Assembly (NCBI GenBank): GCA_040386935.1
Contig: JAZKEQ010000020.1
Coordinates: 4,641-68,640, forward strand
Origin: JABMMZ01 sp040386935
GTDB lineage: Bacteria; Bacteroidota; Bacteroidia; NS11-12g; UBA955
Length of the DNA stretch: 64,000 nucleotides
Direction of reading: 5' to 3'
Below, in pieces: positions 26,242 through 35,115 of this stretch (its first letter is position 1; every line of letters starts with the position of its first letter). The notes under the pieces are model-generated. The model made no database searches. It was not told where the DNA came from and saw only the letters and a program-made list of their open reading frames with translations. A program made the translations under genes and the position numbers.

Positions 26242-27174
26242 CTACTCTTGGTCGGCATTCAGAAAATTGAGATTGCGCATAAAACCCTCGTATTTGGTGC
26301 GTTTAATGGCGCTTTTTGAAAATATATTTTTGAATACAGCTTCCGATATTTCAAGCCAATCGTTTTTACTGTAGGTGCTTATTTCATCTGAAATATTCAA
26401 TCGCGGTTCATTGTGTGGTTTTGCAAATCTATTCCAGGGACATACCTCCTGACAGATATCGCAACCAAAGGCCCAGTTTTTCATCTGCGATTTAAAACCC
26501 TGTGGAATTTCTTCTTTCAATTCAATGGTGAGGTAAGAAATACAGCGCGAGGCATTCAGTGTTTTATCGGGTAATATGGCGTCCGTTGGGCAAGCATCAA
26601 TACAAGCAGTGCAGGTACCGCAGTAATCCTTTACAGGTGAATCGGGGGTGCATTCCAGATCAATTATGAGTTCGGCCAGAAAGAAGTAGGAACCTTGAGA
26701 TTTATTGATGACCAAACCGTGTTTGCCTATCCAACCCATGCCGCTTTTTTGGGCCCAGGCGCGTTCCATTACAGGGCCGCTGTCCACAAATGCCCGGCCT
26801 TCCACCTTCCCTATTTTCGCTTCAATCAATTCTACCAATTGCTTACATTTGTCTTTTACGATAAAGTGATAATCTTCGCCATAGGCATAGCTGGCAATTT
26901 TGGCATCATCGCTTTGTTGCCTTTGCTCAGGGTAATAATTGAACATCAAGCTTACCACAGTTTTAGCACCCGGCACCAGTTTACTTGGATCGAGGCGCTT
27001 ATCAAAATGATTTTCGAGATATTGCATTTTGCCATGGTAGCCTTTGTGCAACCAGGCTTCGAGTCGTGGGGCTTCTTGTTCTAGAAAGGCTGCTTTTGAA
27101 ATACCACAAAACGAAAAACCTGCCTGAACAGCGAGTTGTTTAATTGTAAAAGCATTGTTATCAGGCGACAGCAT
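26242..27174 (-). CDS. queG: Epoxyqueuosine reductase
   Basis: 310 residues from the ATG at 27174; the longer TTG reading starts beyond the -7 element at 27183-27190 and is rejected. QueG performs the last step of queuosine formation in tRNA, reducing epoxyqueuosine with a cobalamin cofactor and two 4Fe-4S clusters. The cluster motifs are clear: CGTCTACIDACPTDAI and CDICQEVCPWN. The N-terminal DUF1730 region (YHGKMQYLENHFDKRLDPSKLVPGAKTVV) and the GPVMERAWAQKSGMGWIGKHG segment are typical. queE, an earlier step of the same pathway, is also in this window but separate. Confidence 0.94.
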   Translation of the reverse strand: MLSPDNNAFTIKQLAVQAGFSFCGISKAAFLEQEAPRLEAWLHKGYHGKMQYLENHFDKRLDPSKLVPGAKTVVSLMFNYYPEQRQQSDDAKIASYAYGEDYHFIVKDKCKQLVELIEAKIGKVEGRAFVDSGPVMERAWAQKSGMGWIGKHGLVINKSQGSYFFLAELIIDLECTPDSPVKDYCGTCTACIDACPTDAILPDKTLNASRCISYLTIELKEEIPQGFKSQMKNWAFGCDICQEVCPWNRFAKPHNEPRLNISDEISTYSKNDWLEISEAVFKNIFSKSAIKRTKYEGFMRNLNFLNADQE

Positions 27175-27182
27175 ATCCAAAG

Positions 27183-27190
27183 CAAAGGTA
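27183..27190 (-). promoter_or_regulatory. -7 promoter element for queG
   Basis: On the minus strand TACCTTTG, an exact TAnnTTTG, 8 bases before the ATG at 27174. It supports the ATG over the upstream TTG. Confidence 0.55.
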
Positions 27191-27199
27191 GGCAAATGC

Positions 27200-28129
27200 C
27201 TATTTCACTTTTAATTTCCTACCCAATTTAAGAATGGTGGTAGGCTTTATTTTATTGAGTTTGCACAATTTAGAAACAGTGGTGTGATGCTTGCGGGCAA
27301 TGGCACCAAGGGTATCACCTCTTTTAATAACGTGGATTTTTGAAGGTTTTTTTACTTTGCTGTAATGCGATTCGCGGTGATCATCGCCTGCTCCATGTCT
27401 TGATTTTTTAACCAGTTTGTTATTTTCAAAGAATGAAGAATCGATGGTGACATCGTTATTTAAGAGAGAAAAGTTTTCGAAAGCGATGAATTTGGCCGGA
27501 TTAATGGGTTTGCCCATAAAACGCATTTCGAAGTGCAGGTGAGAACCGAAACTATGGCCGGTATTACCACCTAAGCCAATGCTTTGGCCGGCTTTTACTG
27601 CCTGACCCACTTCAACCAATTGCTTAGACAAGTGACCATAAAGTGTTTCCAAACCATTGTGGTGACGCACCACTACCATGTTGCCGTAGCCGTAATAGTA
27701 ACGCGACATACGTACAACACCGTCAAAAGCACTTACCACAGTATCACCGGTTTCAAGGTCGAGGTCGACACCCTGGTGGCTTTTACCCCAACGGTGGCCG
27801 AATTCAGATGTTACCATGCTGGCAATAGGAATGGCAAAGCCAAGTGAATCGTATGACAAACAAAGACTAACAGGCTGGTTAAAGCTTGTATAATCGTATA
27901 AATATGGATTAAGATTTTCAGTATCCCAGGTATTCAGATACATGTTCCAGGCGGTAGAAAAGGTTGAATCGAAAGTACCACCCAGCTTTTCAGCTTCGTA
28001 ACAGCCGGCATCATGATTATCGGAAGTAAGGACGTGCGTCAGAGAATTGGCTTCTAAATAGCCTGTACTTACCAATAGTAGCCCAATAACGGCCAATAAC
28101 TTATACAGATTTAAGAATGGATAACGCAT
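27200..28129 (-). CDS. M23 peptidase with C-terminal LysM domain
   Basis: 309 residues with a signal peptide (about 1-27). The M23 endopeptidase domain (about 105-225) carries the zinc ligands: His and Asp in KSHQGVDLDL and the HxH of GSHLHFEMRF; GYGNMVVVRHHNGLETLYGHLS is also characteristic. A LysM peptidoglycan-binding module ends the protein (VIKRGDTLGAIARKHHTTVSKLCKLN). It likely cleaves peptide bridges in peptidoglycan in the periplasm. The start overlaps the ribF end by 29 bases, so it is cotranscribed with truB-ribF. Confidence 0.92.
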   Translation of the reverse strand: MRYPFLNLYKLLAVIGLLLVSTGYLEANSLTHVLTSDNHDAGCYEAEKLGGTFDSTFSTAWNMYLNTWDTENLNPYLYDYTSFNQPVSLCLSYDSLGFAIPIASMVTSEFGHRWGKSHQGVDLDLETGDTVVSAFDGVVRMSRYYYGYGNMVVVRHHNGLETLYGHLSKQLVEVGQAVKAGQSIGLGGNTGHSFGSHLHFEMRFMGKPINPAKFIAFENFSLLNNDVTIDSSFFENNKLVKKSRHGAGDDHRESHYSKVKKPSKIHVIKRGDTLGAIARKHHTTVSKLCKLNKIKPTTILKLGRKLKVK

Positions 28130-29033
28130 TAAGCCTATCTAGATGCAAATTTTGTACCAAAATGTCCAGATTGTCGAACTTTTTTTCGTCCCGCATGCGA
28201 TCAATTAAGTGTACTTCTACCACCTGACCGTAGATATCGCTTGTAAAGTCAAATAAATTGACCTCGATGCTAAAACCCTTGCCTGCAATGGTGGGATTGT
28301 TGCCAATATTCATCATGCCGCCATAATTGGTGCCGTTTACAGAACATTGCACCGCATAAACGCCAATTCCCGGTATCAGTTTGTGGGGATTGTCAATCTG
28401 CAAATTGGCCGTAGGGTATCCCAGTTTGCGACCCAGCTTCTCTCCTTCTATCACTTTGCCTTTAAAACTGTAAGGACGACCCAGATAGGTATTGGCTGTT
28501 TTAATTTCACCATTCAATAAGGCATTCCTTATTTTGGTACTGCTAATGGTAATGTGCTCAATATCGGCAGCCGGAATCTCCAATACTTTGTATTTATAAG
28601 TATCCGCATTGTTCCTTAACATTTGAATATCGCCTTCGCGGTTGCGGCCAAAGCGGTGGTCGTACCCCACAATAATGGAATGTACATTCAGTTCATTCAC
28701 CAAAAACTGTTTGATGTAATCTTCGGGTTGAATATTGCTAAAAGATTTGGTAAAGGGGATTACCACAACATTGTCAATGCCGCACGACTCAATAACCGCT
28801 AGTTTCTCATCAAGGGTTTGCAATAATTTTAAATCATTGTCTTCGGGAAAAAGAAATAAACGGGGATGGGGCCAAAAGGTCAGGAGAACACTTTCGCCAT
28901 TGATGGCAGCAGCTTCCTGTTTTACCTGATCCAGTATTTTACGGTGACCAAGATGCACACCATCAAAGGTTCCCTGAGTGAACACCGTTGGTTTGAAATC
29001 GGGCAAATGCTCTAAATTTTCGAAAATACGCAT
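28101..29033 (-). CDS. ribF: Bifunctional riboflavin kinase / FAD synthetase
   Basis: 310 residues from the ATG at 29033 (the longer reading uses TTG and would overlap truB). It phosphorylates riboflavin to FMN and adenylylates FMN to FAD in the cytoplasm. The N-terminal nucleotidyltransferase shows GTFDGVHLGH and ISSTKIRNAL; the C-terminal kinase shows GRKLGYPTANL and IGNNPT. Two bases separate it from truB, a common truB-ribF arrangement. Confidence 0.95.
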   Translation of the reverse strand: MRIFENLEHLPDFKPTVFTQGTFDGVHLGHRKILDQVKQEAAAINGESVLLTFWPHPRLFLFPEDNDLKLLQTLDEKLAVIESCGIDNVVVIPFTKSFSNIQPEDYIKQFLVNELNVHSIIVGYDHRFGRNREGDIQMLRNNADTYKYKVLEIPAADIEHITISSTKIRNALLNGEIKTANTYLGRPYSFKGKVIEGEKLGRKLGYPTANLQIDNPHKLIPGIGVYAVQCSVNGTNYGGMMNIGNNPTIAGKGFSIEVNLFDFTSDIYGQVVEVHLIDRMRDEKKFDNLDILVQNLHLDRLNALSILKSV

Positions 29034-29035
29034 TT

Positions 29036-29770
29036 CTAGAAACCGCAAAGATGTTGAAATTCCTCAATATTAAAGGCATCACTAATGTCAAAATCGCCAA
29101 TTTTTGTGCGTTTTAGTGCTGAAAGATGGCTGCCGCTGTTCAAGTGTTTACCGAAATCGTTGGCCATGGTGCGTATGTAAGTGCCCTTGCTGCAACCAAT
29201 TTCAAAATCGATATTGGGTAAGCTGCCGCTCACTTTAAAATAATCAACCGTAATGGTGCGTTTTTTAATTTCTACTTCTACCCCTTGTCGGGCCAGCTTG
29301 TAAGCGCGGGTACCGTTTATTTTAATGGCTGAAAAAGCCGGTGGCACCTGCTCCACTTCGCCTGTAAAAAACTGCGCTGCTTTTACAATGTCTGCATCTG
29401 TTATATGGGCAAAATCAAAACTCTGATCAAATTCAGATTCCAAATCATAACTGGGCGTAGTGTTGCCAAAAGTAATGGTGCCTGTGTACACCTTTGCCTG
29501 ATTTTGAATCTGCTCTATCATTTTGGTGCACTTGCCTGTGCATATAATCAGCATACCTGTAGCCAGCGGATCGAGTGTTCCTGCATGTCCTACCCTTGCG
29601 GCCTTGGTGAGATATTTGACTTTTTTTACCAGTTTAAATGAACTCCAGTGCAAAGGTTTATCAAACAATAAAACACTGCCTTCCTGAAACTGTTCGCGAT
29701 TAAAATTATCCTTTGTTATCAGGTAATCTGTGAGTACTGAAGGGGTATCAGATTTTACTGAATTTTCCAT
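29036..29770 (-). CDS. truB: tRNA pseudouridine(55) synthase
   Basis: 244 residues from ATG 29770; an alternative ATG at 29785 gives 249 and cannot be excluded. It isomerises U55 in the T-loop of tRNAs. The catalytic Asp is in RVGHAGTLDPLATGML; LLFDKPLHWSSFKLV and CSKGTYIRTMANDFG are the other TruB signatures. It is short, lacking the C-terminal PUA domain of longer homologues, which is normal for Bacteroidota. The start lies within the end of the upstream T9SS cargo gene (overlap about 23 bases). Confidence 0.94.
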   Translation of the reverse strand: MENSVKSDTPSVLTDYLITKDNFNREQFQEGSVLLFDKPLHWSSFKLVKKVKYLTKAARVGHAGTLDPLATGMLIICTGKCTKMIEQIQNQAKVYTGTITFGNTTPSYDLESEFDQSFDFAHITDADIVKAAQFFTGEVEQVPPAFSAIKINGTRAYKLARQGVEVEIKKRTITVDYFKVSGSLPNIDFEIGCSKGTYIRTMANDFGKHLNSGSHLSALKRTKIGDFDISDAFNIEEFQHLCGF

Positions 29771-31619
29771 TATTGACCGGGACATTATTTAAGAGAATGG
29801 TATAGGTATAAAGGCCTGTGGCCAGTTGAGATACATTGATGAATGCTTTTTGTTCCCCGTTAGTTTGTTCTTCTTTCAGGGTAATTACTACCTTGCCTGA
29901 AGCATCTGTAACAAAAAATGAAACTGTTCCTGCAGCATCGGTGTGAAAAGGCACTACCAATTGGTCTTTCACAGGATTTGGATAGGCATTATTTTGCAAT
30001 TGATTAGCGGTAATATCTTTCACTTTTACAGAAGGGTCGTTCATTGTGATAACACCAATCCAGGTACCCACGGCATTGGTTGCTTTGCCGTATGAGCCAA
30101 CCAACCAGTATTCGTTTTCATTGTTATCGCGTCTTTGAATAGAAGTATAATCGCCCCAGCGCTCAGTTGAATCGGGAATAAAACTATTGATGTAGCCCTG
30201 CCCTTCTTTCACGCGAATCAAATCGGAGTACTGCCCGTTATTATCAAAGTAAACCAATGAAGTACCCGGAAAAGTATTGGGCCCTGAGTGTGAAAAGGTA
30301 ATTAAACTCTGCCTGCCAAATACCTTGTTGCCCGCATGTACAATGGTTGGGTAAGCAATATCCAGTGAGTCGTATGAAATAATATTGGCCGTTACTATAG
30401 GGTCGGCCTTATGCGGATCCTGAATAATACCATGATAGATAGACGATTTACCGTTAATGGCATTTCTTGATGTTTGAACAAACTGGATTTTGTCGTTGTT
30501 GTAAAAGGCACCCAATACACGGGCATCATTGGTTTGCAGCATAAAGCCCGCTTGTTTTTGCGGTGCGGCAGGTGGCAAACCGTAAGATTTATTGGATTTC
30601 AACACATCAAAATAATACTGAGCTGTGCCGCTTTTAACTGAATTGGTAATGCGGTGTAAAAAGAAACTATCGTTGCTTACATCACCCGGACGGGCTGATA
30701 AAAAGTACATGCCATCACTACCCGGCTGATAGGCATCCTGCACCGGGCAAATGTTCCATATGGGTTTATTGTTATACACCAGATTGCTCCACAAATTAAA
30801 CTGAAGTGAATCGGCTGTGTAACCACCTTTTTTCTGCACTTGCCATATCACAGATTGTGTAAAGCCTGTGCGCCAGTCAGTATTGTCTTTCAAAATATTC
30901 ACGGTAATGAACAGGTCTTCACCGTTAATGGCAATCATGGGATAATCGGTCCAGTACAATCCGCCAAAGGGATTGCCGTTCAGATTGTAAACATTCCAAC
31001 CATCGAGTGGGTTATTGGTTTTACTGAACGCTACGATGATACGGGTATCAGGACTTTCAGAACCTTCCAAATACACAATAATAAAGCGATTGGCAATTGG
31101 GTCGAATACAATTTTAGGATCATAGCTGCGATTCAGGATATCAACCCCAGTTCCCGGTCTCGTATTTTTAGGGTCGCGTGGAAAATTTTCGAGTCCCCAG
31201 TTTTTCTTTACTACACCACTTGTATTGAACACTCTGATGTAGGTATTGAGTACACTGATGGCAAAGCTGTCGTTGTTTACAGCCATATTATTATCGTTGG
31301 GCGTTCCTTCATTCACAGCCCCTATAAAACCGCCTGTTACCATTGGTGGTACTGCTGCGCGTTTCAACCCATTGCTTGGATAGTGATTGTTTTGCAAACG
31401 GGTACGTTCGTTATTCACGAAAGTTTTAGTTGCTTTATCAATACCGGCAGGTTCGGGTAATTCTGATGCTATTGTAAAAATACCATTAGGAGTATTCACC
31501 AAACTATCGGGTTCGAATACATTGAGCAGCGGCACAGTTCCTTTTGTTAAAACCGGACCCTGTTGAGCCTTTGCGGAAAAGGCAACAAGTGCTGCAGAAA
31601 TAATCAGTAAAAATCGCAT
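29748..31619 (-). CDS. Secreted protein with T9SS type A sorting domain
   Basis: 623 residues. Signal peptide MRFLLIISAALVAFSAKAQ; a central region of about 450 residues with propeller-like segments (VFDPIANRFIIVYLEGS, GLYWTDYPMIAINGEDLFI) and no recognised catalytic motif; then a type A Por-secretion domain from about residue 545 (AYPNPVKDQLVVPF, FVTDASGKVV, ATGLYTYTILLNN) ending GKFSKI. It should be exported by Sec and then by the type IX system. It is followed by truB with overlap, an unexpected operon partner that may only reflect compact packing. A -7 element sits 4 bases before the ATG. Confidence 0.85.
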   Translation of the reverse strand: MRFLLIISAALVAFSAKAQQGPVLTKGTVPLLNVFEPDSLVNTPNGIFTIASELPEPAGIDKATKTFVNNERTRLQNNHYPSNGLKRAAVPPMVTGGFIGAVNEGTPNDNNMAVNNDSFAISVLNTYIRVFNTSGVVKKNWGLENFPRDPKNTRPGTGVDILNRSYDPKIVFDPIANRFIIVYLEGSESPDTRIIVAFSKTNNPLDGWNVYNLNGNPFGGLYWTDYPMIAINGEDLFITVNILKDNTDWRTGFTQSVIWQVQKKGGYTADSLQFNLWSNLVYNNKPIWNICPVQDAYQPGSDGMYFLSARPGDVSNDSFFLHRITNSVKSGTAQYYFDVLKSNKSYGLPPAAPQKQAGFMLQTNDARVLGAFYNNDKIQFVQTSRNAINGKSSIYHGIIQDPHKADPIVTANIISYDSLDIAYPTIVHAGNKVFGRQSLITFSHSGPNTFPGTSLVYFDNNGQYSDLIRVKEGQGYINSFIPDSTERWGDYTSIQRRDNNENEYWLVGSYGKATNAVGTWIGVITMNDPSVKVKDITANQLQNNAYPNPVKDQLVVPFHTDAAGTVSFFVTDASGKVVITLKEEQTNGEQKAFINVSQLATGLYTYTILLNNVPVNNGKFSKI

Positions 31620-31623
31620 TCCA

Positions 31624-31631
31624 CAAAGTTA
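31624..31631 (-). promoter_or_regulatory. -7 promoter element very close to a start codon
   Basis: On the minus strand TAACTTTG, an exact TAnnTTTG, only 4 bases before the ATG at 31619. If used at the usual distance, the transcript would start at or next to the ATG. Confidence 0.5.
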
Positions 31632-31687
31632 AGTAAAAAGGGTGATTAGTTAAAGGGCGTTTAGGAAAGCCCCCTGACTTTAAGGAA

Positions 31688-32191
31688 TTAAATACGGACT
31701 TTCAAACGCTCGAGGTAGGCCAGTTTCAGCAGTTCATCTTTAGCAGCACCCCACTCCTGTTTTTCAACAAGCACAACTATTGTTTGCATTAATTGCTGAT
31801 GCTGTTCATCAATAGCAGTTGTCAGATTGGTGCGAAGGGGTTCTTTTTCTTCTGCAAAACTGAGCTCATCGATTTGCTCATTTAAATCCAGCATTTCCAT
31901 TAAAAAATCCTGAGACAGGGCTTTGTTATCTTCCTTATCACTGTTAATCTGCACCAAGTATTTGATGCGATCTACAGGATTGTTCAATACTTTAAAAGCC
32001 TTGTTATTAAAAGCCGTAACTTCTATTGCAATGTTTTGAGCAATGGGGTCGTCATTGAAAAAATCGGGGTGATACTGACGACTTTTTTCGAGGTATAATT
32101 TTTTCAGAACATCCACATCGATTGCAAAAACAGGTAACAAGCCGTAAAAAGCAAAGTAATTATCGGTTGCCGGACGTTCTAAAATCGCCAT
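31688..32191 (-). CDS. hscB: Fe-S assembly co-chaperone HscB (J-domain)
   Basis: 167 residues. The J-domain at the N-terminus carries the HPD triad at residues 41-43 (SRQYHPDFFNDD), needed to stimulate the Hsp70 partner HscA; the following helix NNKAFKVLNNPVDRIKYLVQI is typical of HscB, as is the C-terminal helical bundle that binds the IscU scaffold. It works in iron-sulfur cluster transfer in the cytoplasm. Its start overlaps the rseP stop by one base. hscA and iscU are not in the window. Confidence 0.85.
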   Translation of the reverse strand: MAILERPATDNYFAFYGLLPVFAIDVDVLKKLYLEKSRQYHPDFFNDDPIAQNIAIEVTAFNNKAFKVLNNPVDRIKYLVQINSDKEDNKALSQDFLMEMLDLNEQIDELSFAEEKEPLRTNLTTAIDEQHQQLMQTIVVLVEKQEWGAAKDELLKLAYLERLKVRI

Positions 32192-33516
32192 TAATTGAAA
32201 ATCAGTTTGTAAATATCATTGCCGAATACAAATACCATCAATGCCAATAACAGCACCATACCGATGGTTTGCATAACACCCATGAATTTATCGCTCAATG
32301 GTCTTCTGATGACCATTTCTATTAATAAGAATACTACGTGACCGCCATCCAATGCAGGAATAGGCAACAGATTCATAAAGGCCAATATCAAAGACAACAA
32401 ACCGGTAAGCATCCAAAAACGCTCCCAATCCCAGTCACCACCAAATAATTGTGCAATACCGATAGGGCCTTGCATCGACTTGCGTGGATCAATTTCACCT
32501 TTTATTAATTTACCAAAACCTTTCACATTATCGCTCAGTGCTTCGAATGATTTAGAAGTACCCAGAGTGATAGATTGACCGAAACCGTATTTCAATATAT
32601 CAACATCTTTTTCATAGACGTTTTGTGGCATAAAGCCCAATTTCCCTTCTTTAGTCAGTTTCACAACTTTATCAATGGTATCATTGCCTCTTATGAATTT
32701 CAGTTTCATTTTTTTATCTGAATAATTCACAGCTTTCTCTATAAATTCATGATAGTATCCAATGGCTGTATCGTTAACACCTATCATGTAATCACCTTTT
32801 TTAATACCTGCTTTATCAGCAGGGCTGCCTACTACGATAGAGTCTATAATACACGGCACACGCAAACTGAATATGCGGTCTTTTTTATCTGATACTTTGT
32901 CTACGATATCATTTGGCAAAGGTATTTTTAGATATTCTGAATTACGGGTAACATCATAAAAATTATTGCCGTCAAGTAATATAGAAGGCTTTTTTAAGTC
33001 ATCAAAATATTTGGCTTTAACACCGTTCACGCCAGTGATTAAATCACCATCCATCAAACCGATAGATTTACCAACTTCGCTTGTATAAATACCGTAGCGT
33101 ATTTTTTCAATTGGCAATTTTTCTTCACCGTAATACCATGTAGCCATGATAAATATAAAGATACCTAAAATAAAATTTACGGTAACGCCACCCAACATTA
33201 CGATTAGACGCTGCCAGGCCGGTTTGCTTCTGAATTCCCATGATTCCGGTGCTTTTTTCAATTGCTCGGTATCCATGCTTTCATCAATCATACCCGCTAT
33301 TTTAACATAGCCGCCAAGTGGCAACCATCCAATACCGTATTCAGTATCGCCTTTTTTAAAGCTGAATAATTTAAAACCCCATGCATCGAAGAAAAGGTAG
33401 AATTTTTCAACCTTGATGCCAAACATTCTTGCTGCTGCAAAATGCCCTAATTCGTGAAGTGTTACTAAAATTGCAAGTGCCAGAATAATCTGGGAGGTCA
33501 TGATAAGAATATCCAT
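32191..33516 (-). CDS. rseP: Site-2 intramembrane metalloprotease RseP
   Basis: 441 residues. The catalytic HELGH is at residues 21-25 in the first membrane helix, and the zinc Asp is in the conserved NLLPIPALDGGHV near 385-397. Between them lie a long periplasmic part with a PDZ domain (VVGSPADKAGIKKGDYMIGVND). The protein cleaves membrane segments of anti-sigma factors and remnant signal peptides. Cotranscribed with hscB. CGAAAATA at 33549-33556 (minus strand TATTTTCG) is a near-match -7 element. Confidence 0.94.
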   Translation of the reverse strand: MDILIMTSQIILALAILVTLHELGHFAAARMFGIKVEKFYLFFDAWGFKLFSFKKGDTEYGIGWLPLGGYVKIAGMIDESMDTEQLKKAPESWEFRSKPAWQRLIVMLGGVTVNFILGIFIFIMATWYYGEEKLPIEKIRYGIYTSEVGKSIGLMDGDLITGVNGVKAKYFDDLKKPSILLDGNNFYDVTRNSEYLKIPLPNDIVDKVSDKKDRIFSLRVPCIIDSIVVGSPADKAGIKKGDYMIGVNDTAIGYYHEFIEKAVNYSDKKMKLKFIRGNDTIDKVVKLTKEGKLGFMPQNVYEKDVDILKYGFGQSITLGTSKSFEALSDNVKGFGKLIKGEIDPRKSMQGPIGIAQLFGGDWDWERFWMLTGLLSLILAFMNLLPIPALDGGHVVFLLIEMVIRRPLSDKFMGVMQTIGMVLLLALMVFVFGNDIYKLIFN

Positions 33517-33649
33517 TCTTTGAAATTATTATTTTAATTTTAAGTCTGCGAAAATAGGCAAATAAAAATGAATGGCCTTGAATTTTCGACAATAGTGCCC
33601 AATCGCTGTTTAAAACCCTTATTATACAAAGTATTGTTATTGGTAAAGG

Positions 33650-34255
33650 TTAAATATTAAAGTAATCTTTAATACCGCTCAGAATACTCTGAATGGCGAA
33701 TGACGCCAAAATAAGTCCCATGATTTTAGAGATGACAATGATGCCTGTTTCGCCTATTTTTTCCTGAATTTTAGTAGCCGTTAATAACATGATACAAGTC
33801 ACTATAAGTACCAGAAAAACAATGAATGAAGTGGTCAATTGTTCAGAAAGTGAATACACGTGATTATCCGTTAATAATACCACACCCATTATAGCACCCG
33901 GAGATGCGATTGAAGGAATGGCAATTGGAAATACTGTGACGTGGTCGTAGTCTTTAATAAGGTGCAGTTCCTCTTCTGGCTTACTGTGTCCGAATACCAT
34001 TGTTAAGGCAAATAAAAATAGAATGAGTCCACCGGAAATCTGAAATGCAGAAAGCGAAATGTGCATGCCTTCCATGATGTACTGCCCCACTGCAATAAAA
34101 AAATACAAAATGAACATGGCGATAAGAGTCGCTTTAATAGCAATTCTGCGTTTTGCACCGCGATTGAATTGCTTGGTCGCTTCGAGGTATACCGGCACCG
34201 ACCCCAAAGGATCGATTACTGCGAAAATAAATAAGAAGGTTTTAACAAATTCCAT
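33650..34255 (-). CDS. MarC-family integral membrane protein
   Basis: 201 residues with six hydrophobic segments. The opening FLFIFAVIDPLGSVPVYLEAT and the repeat-like IPSIASPGAIMGVVLL are the MarC landmarks. Earlier called antibiotic resistance proteins, members have no proven transport substrate. Single gene, divergent from the TPR gene, with its own -7 element 12 bases upstream. Confidence 0.9.
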   Translation of the reverse strand: MEFVKTFLFIFAVIDPLGSVPVYLEATKQFNRGAKRRIAIKATLIAMFILYFFIAVGQYIMEGMHISLSAFQISGGLILFLFALTMVFGHSKPEEELHLIKDYDHVTVFPIAIPSIASPGAIMGVVLLTDNHVYSLSEQLTTSFIVFLVLIVTCIMLLTATKIQEKIGETGIIVISKIMGLILASFAIQSILSGIKDYFNI

Positions 34256-34267
34256 CAGAGGTTAGGG

Positions 34268-34275
34268 CAAAGTTA
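34268..34275 (-). promoter_or_regulatory. -7 promoter element for the marC-family gene
   Basis: On the minus strand TAACTTTG, an exact TAnnTTTG, 12 bases before the ATG at 34255. Confidence 0.55.
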
Positions 34276-34376
34276 ATTAAAAAGCATTGACGCAATGCGG
34301 ATAGCAGCCATTATTCATCAACAATAAAAACACAGTTTTATATTACGTTTTTTTTAAGGACCTTTGCACCCCTATT

Positions 34377-35030
34377 ATGAAAGTTTTACGTTTTTATATA
34401 TTATACCGTTTACCCATTATCATTTTACTGATTGTCGGAGGTGTATTGTCCCATTTATTTGGTGATCCGATTCTGGCCTGGATATTATATATACTGGCAT
34501 TTGTTTCTCTGGTATTGTACTTCCTTATCGGCACCATGCGATTGGTTCAGGAAGCTGTAGCTGATGGCGATGTGGATCAGGCCATGGTGTACCTGAATAA
34601 AATTAAATTTCCACGCTTGTTGATTAAATCTGTTCGTTCGGGCTATTACATGTTACAAAGTAATTTATCGATGGCTACCAATGATTTGAACAGCGCTGAA
34701 GCCAATATCCGCAAAAGCTTAAACACCAAATCAACATTGGATAAAGACCTGAAAGGCACTTCAGTGATGCAATTGGGTTTCATTCAATTGAGACAAGGTA
34801 AAAGCAAAGAGGCCCGTTTATCGTTTTTAGAAGCAGTAAAATTGGGTATCACCGATAAAGAAAATCTAGCGGCTGTTTATCTGCAATTGTGCAATATGGA
34901 AATTCAACGTCACCAAAACCGTGCGGGTAAAGAATATTTCAGAAAAGCAAAAGCACTGAAGCCAAAGACTGAAGAAATAGCCAGTCAGATTAAGCAGATG
35001 GAAAAAAACATCTCACGTATTCCCGGTTAA
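34377..35030 (+). CDS. Membrane-anchored TPR protein
   Basis: 217 residues. Two membrane helices at about residues 9-30 and 35-58 are followed by a helical region with three or so TPR-like repeats (ATNDLNSAEANIRKSLNTKS, MQLGFIQLRQGKSKEARLSFLEAVKLG, CNMEIQRHQNRAGKEYFRKAKALKP). Probably a scaffold at the inner membrane; no partner can be named. GACCTTTG at 34359-34366 matches the -7 element at seven of eight positions and ends 10 bases before the ATG. Confidence 0.75.
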   Translation: MKVLRFYILYRLPIIILLIVGGVLSHLFGDPILAWILYILAFVSLVLYFLIGTMRLVQEAVADGDVDQAMVYLNKIKFPRLLIKSVRSGYYMLQSNLSMATNDLNSAEANIRKSLNTKSTLDKDLKGTSVMQLGFIQLRQGKSKEARLSFLEAVKLGITDKENLAAVYLQLCNMEIQRHQNRAGKEYFRKAKALKPKTEEIASQIKQMEKNISRIPG

Positions 35031-35085
35031 TTTTTTGTTATATATCTTGTGAATTAGTATTGTTCAGCGATAGGATTGAATCGCC

Positions 35086-35093
35086 TATTTTTG
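35086..35093 (+). promoter_or_regulatory. -7 promoter element for the MetB-family gene
   Basis: TATTTTTG, an exact TAnnTTTG, 22 bases before the ATG at 35116; a TTG at 35060-35062 is a possible -33 element with slightly long spacing. Confidence 0.6.
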
Positions 35094-35115
35094 CACTGTA
35101 ATACATTCAAAGGAT

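Noticed and set aside
30840..31460. 206-residue frame on the plus strand
   Set aside because: Lies wholly antisense to a well-supported T9SS cargo gene with signal peptide and sorting domain; its product has no domain-like features.
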